A DNA stretch of 64,000 nt from Paracidovorax cattleyae (GTDB taxonomy: Bacteria; Pseudomonadota; Gammaproteobacteria; Burkholderiales; Burkholderiaceae_C). Both the position numbers and the translations under genes were made by a program. The notes under the pieces are model-generated. The model had not been told where the DNA came from and ran no database searches. It worked only from the letters and a program-made list of their open reading frames with translations. Shown piece by piece: positions 36,430 to 45,212 of this stretch. The DNA lies in the NCBI RefSeq assembly GCF_900104515.1, contig NZ_FNJL01000017.1, forward strand, positions 49,807 through 113,806, written 5' to 3'. Position 1 is the first letter of the stretch. Every line of letters begins with the position of its first letter.

Positions 36430-37413
36430 TCAATCCATCCCCGCCGGCAGCGCCGCCTCCTCGTACCATGCCACCGGCTGGCCCGGCGCCGGCGCCGGCC
36501 GGCCGGCGCGCAGCAGGAAGCCCGTCCACGGCAGCCGGGTGACTTCCTCCTCGGGGCGGCCCTTGCGGGCCGAGGTGGCGAACAGCTCGCGCCCGCCCAC
36601 CCCGCCCAGGCAGGGCATGGTGGGGCACACCACCGGCACCGGTACCTCGGCCACGATCTCGCCCGACGGTGCCAGCCGCAGCAGCCGGCCGCCCTCGTAC
36701 ATGGCGGTCCAGTAGTGGCCTTCGGCGTCCACCACGGCCCCGTCGGGCCGGCCGGCGTAGCCGGGATCGCCGGGGCGCCACTGCGCCGGCTTGGGCGGGA
36801 AGGAATGGAACACGCGCGGGCTGCCCTGGGGTTCGCCGTGCGCGTCGCACTCCCAGGCGCTCACCGTGTGGGCCGGGGTATCGGCCCAGTAGAGCCGCCG
36901 GCCGTCCGGCGACCAGGCCAGGCCGTTGGCGGTCATCACGCCATCCAGCATGCGGCGCACCGCGGGCGCGCTGGCGCTGCCGCGGCCGTCGATGCAGTAG
37001 AGCGCGCCCACCGCCTCCCGCGGCTGCCCGGCCGGCGGCTCGTGCAGCGTGCCCACCCAGAAGCGGCCCAGGGCGTCGCACTTGCCGTCGTTGGCGCGCT
37101 GCGTGGCCGGGTCGTAGGGCAGCGTGGCCACCGGCACCAGGGCACCGCCCCATTCGCGCGCCCGGTAGATGCCATCGCGCAGCGCGATCACCAGGCCGCT
37201 GGCCACCCCCGCGGTGCGCGCGGGGGCGATGCAGCCCGGCTCGCAGGGCATGGCCCACCGGTCGATGCGGCCGGTGTCGGGCTCCCAGCGGGCCAGCGCG
37301 CAGCCGGCGATATCGACCCAGTAGAGGCGGGTTTCCAGCGGATGCCAGAACGGCGACTCGCCGAGCGCGTCGGGCTCCAGGCTGCCCGTGCGCCAGTCCA
37401 TGTCCAGGTGCAT
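36430..37413 (-). CDS. SMP-30/gluconolactonase family hydrolase
   Basis: This 327-residue six-bladed propeller starts with LGESPFWHPLETRLYWVDI, which holds the first metal-binding Glu (GESP). It continues with RANDGKCDALGRFWVGTL (metal-binding Asn/Asp), MTANGLAWSPDGRRLYWADT and GRPDGAVVDAEGHYWTAMY, the standard SMP-30 signatures. Such enzymes hydrolyse sugar lactones. Substrate uncertain. It is convergent with the T6SS island and unrelated to it. Confidence 0.9.
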   Translation of the reverse strand: MHLDMDWRTGSLEPDALGESPFWHPLETRLYWVDIAGCALARWEPDTGRIDRWAMPCEPGCIAPARTAGVASGLVIALRDGIYRAREWGGALVPVATLPYDPATQRANDGKCDALGRFWVGTLHEPPAGQPREAVGALYCIDGRGSASAPAVRRMLDGVMTANGLAWSPDGRRLYWADTPAHTVSAWECDAHGEPQGSPRVFHSFPPKPAQWRPGDPGYAGRPDGAVVDAEGHYWTAMYEGGRLLRLAPSGEIVAEVPVPVVCPTMPCLGGVGGRELFATSARKGRPEEEVTRLPWTGFLLRAGRPAPAPGQPVAWYEEAALPAGMD

Positions 37414-37513
37414 GCGGTGTCCTCTTCGGTGATGGAGCCCTTGGGCGGCGCGACCGCCGCAGCCGCCTTCCCGGGCCCCGGCACCGATTATTCGGCCATG
37501 GCGCCGCACGGCC

Positions 37514-37537
37514 AAAAAAAAAGCCCGCCTTGCGGGC
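37514..37537 (-). terminator. rho-independent terminator, minus strand
   Basis: Read on the minus strand, GCCCGC (37537-37532), a short loop, then GCGGGC (37528-37523) are followed by nine T residues (37522-37514). This is a textbook terminator. It lies about 300 bp beyond amtB and upstream of the SMP-30 gene, so it would end the porin-glnK-amtB transcript. Confidence 0.8.
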
Positions 37538-37769
37538 GGGCCGAATGTCCAAAAGGAGCAACTCGATCGTTCGTTGTCGTCCGGCCCGGGTGACGCCACC
37601 AGTCGCCGCCCCGGTCCAGATACCTGGCACCGTACCCTTTTTCAGCATCCAAAGGAACGGCGCACAAACCCTGATTCACTCTCCTCGCGGCTTGGTCGGT
37701 CAGATGGCCGCTAAGCAGGCCACGCCAGCAGACGCCGTGGAACCGGCTTTGCCGGGCCACCGGCGGCGT

Positions 37770-37829
37770 CCCCCTGCCCGCCGCGCTCGCGCGGCGAGAG
37801 CGGGGGGAGCGGCGCAGCCGCCCAGGGGG
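37770..37829. repeat. REP-like GC-rich nested palindrome
   Basis: CCCCCTG at 37770 pairs with CAGGGGG ending at 37829. Inside is a tight hairpin with GCCGCG/CGCGGC arms around CTCG. Comparable intergenic palindromes are scattered in Comamonadaceae genomes, so this is probably a repetitive extragenic element. I see only this copy in the window. Confidence 0.5.
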
Positions 37830-37841
37830 GTGTCGCCTGCT

Positions 37842-39281
37842 CTAGCGGTTGTAGGCCGTTTCGCCGTGCGAAGTGATGTCCAGCCCCTCGCGCTCGGCTT
37901 CCTCGCTGACGCGCAGGCCCACCAGCAGATCGGCGATCTTGTAGGAGATGAAGGCCACCACGCCGGACCAGACCAGCGTGATCACCACGCTCTTGACCTG
38001 GATCCACACCTGGGCACCCATCGAGAACGTGTCGGGCGTCGGGCCGCCCGTGCCGCCCAGGCCCTGCGAAGCGAACACGCCCGTCAGGATGGCGCCGAGG
38101 ATGCCGCCCACGCCGTGCACGCCGAACACGTCGAACGCGTCGTCGGCGCCCAGCATCTTCTTGAGCCCGCCCACGCCCCAGAGGCAGACCACGCCGGCGA
38201 TCAGGCCGAGCACGATGGCGCCCATGGGGCCGACGAAGCCGGCGGCCGGCGTGACGGCCACGAGGCCGGCCACGGCACCCGAGGCGGCGCCCAGCATGGA
38301 GGCCTTGCCCTTGTGCAGGGATTCACCGGCCAGCCAGCTCAGCGTGGCGGCGCCCGTGGCGAGCACGGTGTTCACGAAGGCCAGGCCTGCAGCGCCGTTG
38401 GCGGCACCGGCGGAACCGGCGTTGAAACCGAACCAGCCCACCCACAGCAGCGATGCACCCACCATGGTCAGCGTCAGGCTGTGGGGCGTGAGCGCCTCCT
38501 TGCCGAAGCCGATGCGCTTGCCCACCATGTAGGCGCCCACCAGGCCGGCGATACCGGCGTTGATGTGCACCACGGTGCCGCCGGCGAAGTCCAGCGCGCC
38601 GTCCTTGCCCAGCAGGCCGCCGCCCCACACCATGTGGGCCATCGGGATGTAGCTGAACGTGAACCACAGCACCGAGAAGATCAGCACGGCGGCGAACTTG
38701 ATGCGCTCGGCGAACGAGCCCACGACCAGCGCGACGGTGATCGCCGCGAAGGTGGACTGGAACGACACGAACACGTACTCGGGGATCGTCGGCAGCGCGC
38801 CGGAGAGCGTGTCCGGCGCAATGCCCTTGAGGAAGATCTTGTCGAACGTGCCGAAGAACGTGCCTTCGCCGCCGAATGCCAGGCTGTAGCCGTAGATGGC
38901 CCAGAGCACGGAGATCAGCGAGAAGATCACGAACACCTGCACCAGCACCGACAGCATGTTCTTGGAGCGGGCCAGGCCGCCGTAGAACAGGGCCAGGCCC
39001 GGGATGGTCATGAGGATCACCAGCAGCGTCGAAGTCAGCATCCAGGCGGTATCGCCGGAGTCGAGCTTCGGTGCCGGCGCCGCGGGGGCGGCTTCGGAGG
39101 CGGCAGCGGCAGCCGGTGCGGCGGCCGCGGGTGCTGCGGCAGCAGCCGGCGCGGGGGCGGCATCGGGCGCCGACGCGGTGACGGCGGCCGGCTCGGAGGC
39201 GGCAGGGGCCTGTGCCAGCGCGGCGGAGCCGGCAGCCAGCAGGCCCATTCCCAGCAGGAAGGAAGCAAGCAGTTTTTTCAT
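37842..39281 (-). CDS. amtB: ammonium transporter AmtB
   Basis: A 479-residue Amt/Rh channel. A signal peptide and an unusually long Ala/Pro-rich segment (about 24-72) precede eleven membrane helices. The twin pore histidines are in YIPMAHMVWGGG and DVFGVHGVGGILG. The family ADDAFDVFGVHG stretch is intact. It takes up ammonium under nitrogen limitation and is gated by GlnK. It lies 52 bp downstream of glnK in a three-gene minus-strand unit. Confidence 0.96.
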   Translation of the reverse strand: MKKLLASFLLGMGLLAAGSAALAQAPAASEPAAVTASAPDAAPAPAAAAAPAAAAPAAAAASEAAPAAPAPKLDSGDTAWMLTSTLLVILMTIPGLALFYGGLARSKNMLSVLVQVFVIFSLISVLWAIYGYSLAFGGEGTFFGTFDKIFLKGIAPDTLSGALPTIPEYVFVSFQSTFAAITVALVVGSFAERIKFAAVLIFSVLWFTFSYIPMAHMVWGGGLLGKDGALDFAGGTVVHINAGIAGLVGAYMVGKRIGFGKEALTPHSLTLTMVGASLLWVGWFGFNAGSAGAANGAAGLAFVNTVLATGAATLSWLAGESLHKGKASMLGAASGAVAGLVAVTPAAGFVGPMGAIVLGLIAGVVCLWGVGGLKKMLGADDAFDVFGVHGVGGILGAILTGVFASQGLGGTGGPTPDTFSMGAQVWIQVKSVVITLVWSGVVAFISYKIADLLVGLRVSEEAEREGLDITSHGETAYNR

Positions 39282-39333
39282 GGTTGTATCTCTCGGAATG
39301 CGTTGATCCGTTGGCTGTGCGCTCGGGCCGCCG

Positions 39334-40450
<1,117 letters not shown>

Positions 40451-40501
40451 GGGGGCTCCTTCGGAATAAGCCAACGGTGGATAAAGGTTCGCCAGACGCC
40501 A

Positions 40502-40517
40502 AGCATGGACCGTGCCA
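40502..40517 (-). promoter_or_regulatory. sigma-54 (-24/-12) promoter of the porin-glnK-amtB operon
   Basis: On the minus strand the site reads TGGCACGGTCCATGCT, with GG and GC separated by the required 10 bases. It agrees with TGGCACG-N4-TTGCW at all but one base. It lies about 50 bp upstream of the porin ATG. Transcription would need sigma-54 and an activator, for which sites are found just upstream. Confidence 0.8.
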
Positions 40518-40543
40518 TGTTTTGCCCGCATGGTGCCCCGGGC

Positions 40544-40558
40544 GCTCCGAATGGGTGC
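40544..40558. promoter_or_regulatory. NtrC-type activator site, proximal
   Basis: GCTCC-GAATG-GGTGC matches the NtrC dyad GCACC-N5-GGTGC with one mismatch. It is about 27 bp upstream of the -24 element. Confidence 0.6.
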
Positions 40559-40615
40559 GCCGCACTCTCCTCCCTTGCGAGGATGGTTACAACCCTGACG
40601 GTTTTGCAGCACGGC

Positions 40616-40630
40616 GCACCCGAATGGTGC
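40616..40630. promoter_or_regulatory. NtrC-type activator site, distal
   Basis: GCACC-CGAAT-GGTGC is a perfect NtrC dyad, about 100 bp upstream of the sigma-54 promoter, the usual enhancer distance. It lies between the porin operon and comM. Confidence 0.75.
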
Positions 40631-40692
40631 GTAGCATGCGCCCCCGATGCGCCGACACCTGGCGGCGCACCCAAGTGGGGAGGAAAAAGTTC

Positions 40693-41610
40693 ATGAGTCT
40701 TGCCTTGGTGCAGAGCCGCGCGCTGCTGGGCCTGCAGGCCGCGGCCGTCACGGTGGAAGTGCATCTGGCCAATGGCCTGCCGAGCTTCACGCTGGTGGGG
40801 CTGGCAGACGTGGAGGTGAAGGAGGCGCGCGAGCGCGTGCGTTCGGCGCTGCAGAACGCGGGGCTGGAATTCCCCCACAACAAGAAAATCACCGTCAACC
40901 TGGCGCCGGCCGACCTGCCTAAGGACTCCGGCCGCTTCGACCTGCCGATCGCCCTGGGCATCCTGGCCGCCAGCGGCCAGATCGACGGCGCGCAACTGGC
41001 TGGCCATGAGTTCGCCGGCGAGCTGTCGCTGTCCGGTGAACTCCGCCCGGTACGCGGCGCACTCGCCACCAGCCTCGCCCTGCGCTCCGCCGATGGCCGT
41101 GCCCGCATGGTGCTGCCGCCCGGCAGTGCCGAAGAAGCGGCCCTGGTGCCCGGCACCGAGGTGTACCGGGCCCGGCACCTGCTGGACGTGGTGGCGCGGT
41201 TCCTGCCGCCCCAGGCGGCGGCCAGCGCCGGGCCTGGCCCCGAAAGCGGTACCGAAGACGGGTGGTGCCGGGTGGAGGGCATGCCCCCGATGGCCGCAGC
41301 ACCCGCCGAGGACCTCGCCGACGTGAAGGGCCAGGCCGCCGCCCGGCGCGCGCTGGAGATCGCCGCCGCAGGCGGCCATGGCCTGCTCATGGTGGGCCCG
41401 CCGGGCTCGGGCAAGTCGATGCTGGCGCACCGCTTCGCGGGCCTGCTGCCGGCGATGTCGGTGGACGAGGCGCTGGAAAGCGCCGCGGTGGCCAGCCTGG
41501 CCGGGCGGTTCACTCCGACCGCATGGGGTGCCAGGCCGACGGCCGCGCCCCACCACTCCTGCAGTGCGGTGGCCCTGGTGGGGGGCGGTGTAATCGAAAC
41601 CGCTATTTAG
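40693..41610 (+). pseudogene. comM: comM, 5' part only, interrupted by a Tn7-like element
   Basis: The first 299 codons of the Mg-chelatase-like helicase ComM are intact: Lon-protease-like N-terminal domain (about 1-170), then the AAA domain with Walker A GPPGSGKS (235-242) and APHHSCSAVALVGGG. After GGG the frame runs into transposon sequence and stops six codons later. The native protein is about 500 residues, so Walker B, the sensor motifs and the C-terminal domain are lost. ComM drives branch migration during natural transformation, so transformation is likely impaired. comM is a known attachment site for Tn7-like/AbaR-type elements. Confidence 0.93.
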
Positions 41611-41669
41611 GAATATTAGAATTAAATAAGAATTAGCCGGGAAGTGCGACATTAAATAAGAATCAGGCT
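41589..41669. repeat. transposon left end with TnsB-type binding repeats
   Basis: The element begins TGTAATCGAAACC immediately after the comM GGG codons. Inside are two near-identical repeats spaced 30 bp apart: ATTAAATAAGAATTAGCC starting at 41621 and ATTAAATAAGAATCAGGC starting at 41651. A weaker related segment, CTATTTAGGAATATTAG, lies at about 41603. Multiple TnsB sites near a TGT terminus are typical of Tn7-like ends. Confidence 0.75.
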
Positions 41670-42046
41670 AGATCTTTCACCAACCCGCCCTCTAATCACC
41701 TAAGGCCTCGAGGTTTGTGTGTGGGCTGGCATAAGTGACTCGCGCCCGTTGCATCCACATCACGGCAGGTTTCGCGCTGTCATCCCAGTGCCGAATAGCG
41801 ACAGGGCTTCGGCTGCCTAGTGAGGCTCCTGAGACTCCCGCAGCACTATCAGCGGTCTCCAGAGCACGCTGCCTACACATCTACTGCGGGCAGGTCAACA
41901 TCCCAGGCCCCGCGAAAGCAGTTGCTCATCAGGTCGGCAATCGCGTTAAGTGCGGACGATGTGGCCTAATCGGTAAGGAAGTCGCTGAAGATCAAGGCTG
42001 GCTTCCGCGGGCACAGCAGCGCAGAACTTGTCTGGCAACCCGCCTA
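41670..42046. other. non-coding cargo-side stretch inside the left end
   Basis: I see no convincing gene here. Short open frames occur, but they lack ribosome sites and family similarity. A relic frame near 41935-42045 reads plausible protein (for example VRKSLKIKAGFRGHSSAELV) and is interrupted by a stop, so part may be decayed coding DNA. Confidence 0.4.
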
Positions 42047-42474
42047 GAGCGTGTTATGAACTTTGTTCCCTGAGCGCGGAGCCGAGGGTAGAGATTGCAG
42101 ATGCCCCGCAAGCCCTACCCGACGGACGTGAGCGATGAAGAATGGAGCTTCGCTGCGCCGTACCTGACCCTGATTGCAACTGGCTTGGGCCGACCAGGGC
42201 TACACGGGTGAAGCGGCATCGAAGGCGGCGCAGGACAGCGGAATTGACCTGCAGATCGTGAAGCTGCCCGAGGCGAAGAAGGGCTTTGTGCTGCTGCCGC
42301 GCCGCTGGGTGGTGGAGAGAAGCTTCGGCTGGCTGGCGAGGTTTCGCAGGCTCTCCCGGGACTACGAGCGGCTACCCGAAGTGCTCGGCGGGATGCATTT
42401 CCTGGTGTTTGCGGTGCTTATGTTGCCCGCCGCCGCGCGGGTGCTGGCTGCGGCGGGAAGTTCATAACACGCTC
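42047..42474 (+). mobile_element. internally deleted IS5-family copy (MITE-like)
   Basis: Both termini are intact and match the complete copy at 50750: GAGCGTGTTATGAACTT on the left and its inverse on the right, flanked by TA on both sides. The transposase keeps about its first 23 codons (ATG at 42101) and its last third (DQGYTGE to the end at 42467), but about 446 bp between them are missing and the frame is broken. It could be moved only by transposase from the intact copy. Confidence 0.88.
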
Positions 42475-42487
42475 TAGCGTCAGGATG

Positions 42488-43936
42488 TCACCGCACTGCA
42501 GGAACAACACCGGCGATTAATTTTTCCACTCCTGATCTTAGCTGATGTAAAGATGCCGTCTTAAGCTCCATGCCGACAAAATCGTTTACCACCTTTTTAA
42601 CACCTGCGACATGGTCGGCATGATAGTGCAACCGCTTCACCGAGGGTGACACAAACTGGTAGCTATAGAATAACGTTGAAAATAAGCGACGAAGAGAGGA
42701 CATCTGCTGCCCGCCGACAACGATTTTTGATCGTTTGGATATTGGCCTTGTCAGACTACTGTGAACGCGCGCGTCGTCGTTGGGAAGTGTACTCTTGTGT
42801 AGGTAGCACCATGTCAGAACGATCCACCAAAGGCAGCAAGACAACGGTGGATATTTCAACATAAATTCGTTCGTACCATGCTCATTTCTAAATTCTGGAA
42901 GAAGTGCGCTGGCTTGGCAGGCGCATACCTGCTCCCCAATACGCTCCAAGACATTTGAGGTCAATACCCTTTCCGCTCCACCGGCGCTCTGCAGCGTCTC
43001 GGCCAAGACTTCCTTGACCACTTCCGGGTAGCAAACAACCCCATCATTTATATGTCTGCCCAAAGTAGATATAATTTGACATCCGGAGGATTCAAGAGAT
43101 TTTACGAGTTCGACCTGCACAGGCAATGCTTTACGAGCCCTCCACTCATAAGCCCACTGCTCAAGCAAAAAACGATTGAGACTAGCATTAAGGTAAAGAC
43201 GGGTAAATAAGGAATCTTCGGCAGCGAGCCCAATACGAAAGGAATCTCGACCAGATATCTGCGTCGAAATTTTAATATACTGATCCAGTAAATTCGGGTA
43301 TCTGTGACGATGGGACTCGTCTGAAAGACAATCAACTCTCACAGGCCGGGGACGAATGCTTCGCTTACACTCATAAAAGGCTGACTGGAAACTAGTTGCC
43401 ACGTTATATGCAGCGGATTCCAGCACTTCCACTCGCGCATCAGCTACCGAATATTTATTCAAAAAATCTTCAAGTTCATCGTGCAGGACCTGCTCCTCGC
43501 CAGGAATGCACATGCGTAACAGTTTGCAGAAATAGTTCCGCAGATCGACAATGCGACCCCGCTCTTTCGCTTCATCCAATTCGCTCAGAGTGACGCGGAG
43601 TTTAATTTCAGCCTCTCCGGGAATATCATCGCCAATCATCTGCATATATGAAAATGCTACTTGGATTTCTCGCATCCATTTGCGATTATGAAAATTCATC
43701 AGGCAGACGATCTGTTCAAGAAGTAGATGCTCCTGTTTAGTTCCGGGAGTTTCCACATTTTCCGGAAGAGATAGAACATCTCGAATGACTTGAATTACCG
43801 TTGATTTCTCGATCGCCAACTTCACCTTCTTCTCTTTTCTCCCATCTTTAGCGCTATTTTCCTTTTCTTTGCGCTCAACTCGCTCGAACTCATTTTCGAG
43901 CGCACGTTGGGCATCTGTCCAAGTGCGCTTTTGCAT
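42488..43936 (-). CDS. unrecognised 482-residue protein, transposon cargo
   Basis: A 482-residue protein. The N-terminal 50 residues are highly charged and probably coiled (EFERVERKEKENSAKDGRKE). The rest appears helical, with one hydrophobic, Cys/Trp-rich patch, PPLSCCLWWIVLTWCYLHKS, around residue 385-405. No nuclease, ATPase, nucleotidyltransferase or protease motif is visible. It starts 2 bp after the stop of the small gene upstream, so the two are one unit. It sits in the defence cargo bay of a Tn7-like element, which makes an anti-phage or plasmid-interference role plausible but unproven. Confidence 0.7.
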   Translation of the reverse strand: MQKRTWTDAQRALENEFERVERKEKENSAKDGRKEKKVKLAIEKSTVIQVIRDVLSLPENVETPGTKQEHLLLEQIVCLMNFHNRKWMREIQVAFSYMQMIGDDIPGEAEIKLRVTLSELDEAKERGRIVDLRNYFCKLLRMCIPGEEQVLHDELEDFLNKYSVADARVEVLESAAYNVATSFQSAFYECKRSIRPRPVRVDCLSDESHRHRYPNLLDQYIKISTQISGRDSFRIGLAAEDSLFTRLYLNASLNRFLLEQWAYEWRARKALPVQVELVKSLESSGCQIISTLGRHINDGVVCYPEVVKEVLAETLQSAGGAERVLTSNVLERIGEQVCACQASALLPEFRNEHGTNEFMLKYPPLSCCLWWIVLTWCYLHKSTLPNDDARVHSSLTRPISKRSKIVVGGQQMSSLRRLFSTLFYSYQFVSPSVKRLHYHADHVAGVKKVVNDFVGMELKTASLHQLRSGVEKLIAGVVPAVR

Positions 43937-43938
43937 AT

Positions 43939-44235
43939 TTATGCCTCCTTCAGACCATATTTTTGTTCAGCCTTAGCGGTGCTTTTTAGGCCCTGTCTTG
44001 CAAGTTGCATGGCACGCTCACCACGCTCAGTGCTGCGATATGACTCGACAACTGCGGCAGCAGTTACGATGCCCGCGGCTAAAGTAGAAGCGCAACCCAG
44101 TTCTACGTAGGTTTGACCGAGTTTGCTAATGACCCTATCTTCGGGGAAATCCTTCAACATCTGATGCAAGTGATACAACTGTTGTCCCTGGCGGAACACG
44201 AGGTTGGCTTCATTAAGGTAGGTAGAAAGAGACAT
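43939..44235 (-). CDS. small protein upstream of the 482-residue cargo gene
   Basis: A 98-residue protein. The start MSLSTYLNEANL at 44235 is preceded by GGAG at 5-nt spacing. A longer frame starting at 44256 lacks such a site. A weakly hydrophobic segment, GCASTLAAGIVTAAAVV (about 49-65), is flanked by charged helices, so it may be a single-pass membrane or membrane-associated protein. No family recognised. The close coupling with the downstream gene suggests that they work together. Confidence 0.65.
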   Translation of the reverse strand: MSLSTYLNEANLVFRQGQQLYHLHQMLKDFPEDRVISKLGQTYVELGCASTLAAGIVTAAAVVESYRSTERGERAMQLARQGLKSTAKAEQKYGLKEA

Positions 44236-44449
44236 AAAAGCTCCGAAGTTCGACAAGATACCGGAGAAAAGCCGGCGCTATCCCTTCGATGATCGAAAGG
44301 AAGGCAGATTTTTTAATACGACTCAGGAATCGCAAAGGCCGAATCTCCCGCGAAACTTTTGCGTTCAGAACGGCTATGATGCAGTTCCAGTGCTGCAGTC
44401 CACGAGGCTCACGACCGCCGTAAAGGTGGCATGTAGTCCGTTGAGTACT

Positions 44450-44665
44450 TCTTAGGTTCGCATGGCCGGCGGGTACTCTCTGAAGCGTCCTGCCTGCTCC
44501 ATCGCCCGGGCGACGTAGGCACCGACATCGAGAGATCCGCCGCGATGTTGATGCACTCGCCGGTGAAGTCATAGGTGATGGTCAGACATTGGTCAGTGCA
44601 TCCCTGACGGAATCCAAGCTTCAGATCTGGTTGGCCCACATGGCGGCCACGAGCGGTGTCCACTC
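44450..44665 (-). pseudogene. IS3-family (IS407-like) transposase relic
   Basis: Across three shifted minus-strand frames the sequence reads like the integrase core of an IS3-family OrfB: VAAMWANQI then SLDSVRDALTNV, then LTITYDFTGECINIAADL, then GAYVARAMEQAGRFREYPPAMRT. Frameshifts and stops show it is dead. The 500-bp stretch 44236-44735 contains this relic and no intact gene. It separates the CBASS operon from the unknown two-gene unit. Confidence 0.72.
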
Positions 44666-44735
44666 GCCCTGCTACTTCCTGGCCTTGTTGCGCTTGCGCA
44701 CCGCCACACCAAGACTACAACCTCACGATTGGTCG

Positions 44736-45212
44736 CTACTCCACTGGGATCAGCACCGGACCACAACCTGAACTTGGCACCAGTTCAACATACAAAGACC
44801 TTCGCCCGACGATGACAGCGAGCATTGGACGCTTGTCCCGGCGCTGCGCTGACAATCGATTCCATTCTGATCTATCGAGATCAGAGGGATGGGGCTGGTC
44901 TTCAGGGTGGGTGTGCCATTCACCCAGATAGCGGACAGTTCCCTGGCTCGCCGTCCAATGCGCCAGGGCAATAGTCTCGTGACCGAACGGCATCCTCTCG
45001 AACAGGTGGCGAAATCGCTTATCCCATGCTGTAGGAACCGTTGCTTGCTCAATGAGCAAATGAGCTCCGTGTACAGAACCAAGCAAAAGCCCACCGGCCT
45101 CGCAGTCGGCATCACTGCCCTGGACCTGCTGACTGAATGTCTCCAGCGTACCTGTCGAGAAATGCAGTAGCCTGCTTTTATCGCTGGTCGCCCAAGAACT
45201 CAGGAATTGCAT
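44736..45212 (-). CDS. cap3: CBASS Cap3, JAB/JAMM isopeptidase
   Basis: A 158-residue zinc isopeptidase with the full JAMM set: E38 in CEAGG, then H100-x-H102-x7-S110-x2-D113 in GEWHTHPEDQPHPSDLD. In type II CBASS, Cap3 removes the CD-NTase from its Cap2-made conjugates and so limits signalling. The start MQFLSSW at 45212 overlaps the end of cap2 by 13 bp. A longer in-frame extension upstream is Arg/Pro-rich and unlike the family. It is last in the operon. Confidence 0.9.
   Translation of the reverse strand: MQFLSSWATSDKSRLLHFSTGTLETFSQQVQGSDADCEAGGLLLGSVHGAHLLIEQATVPTAWDKRFRHLFERMPFGHETIALAHWTASQGTVRYLGEWHTHPEDQPHPSDLDRSEWNRLSAQRRDKRPMLAVIVGRRSLYVELVPSSGCGPVLIPVE

Larger units (their letters stand above)
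37414..37841. other. 430-bp gene-free stretch between the SMP-30 gene and amtB
   Basis: No credible coding sequence is visible. The stretch holds the minus-strand terminator at 37514 and the GC-rich inverted-repeat block at 37770. The rest is unremarkable. Confidence 0.6.

Noticed and set aside
41621..41669. Repeats at the comM junction as a CRISPR fragment
   Set aside because: There are only two or three degenerate 18-bp copies with no spacer structure and no cas genes. They fit transposase binding sites.
44237..44256. Longer start (44256) for the small cargo protein
   Set aside because: The internal ATG at 44235 has a well-placed GGAG, while the upstream one does not.
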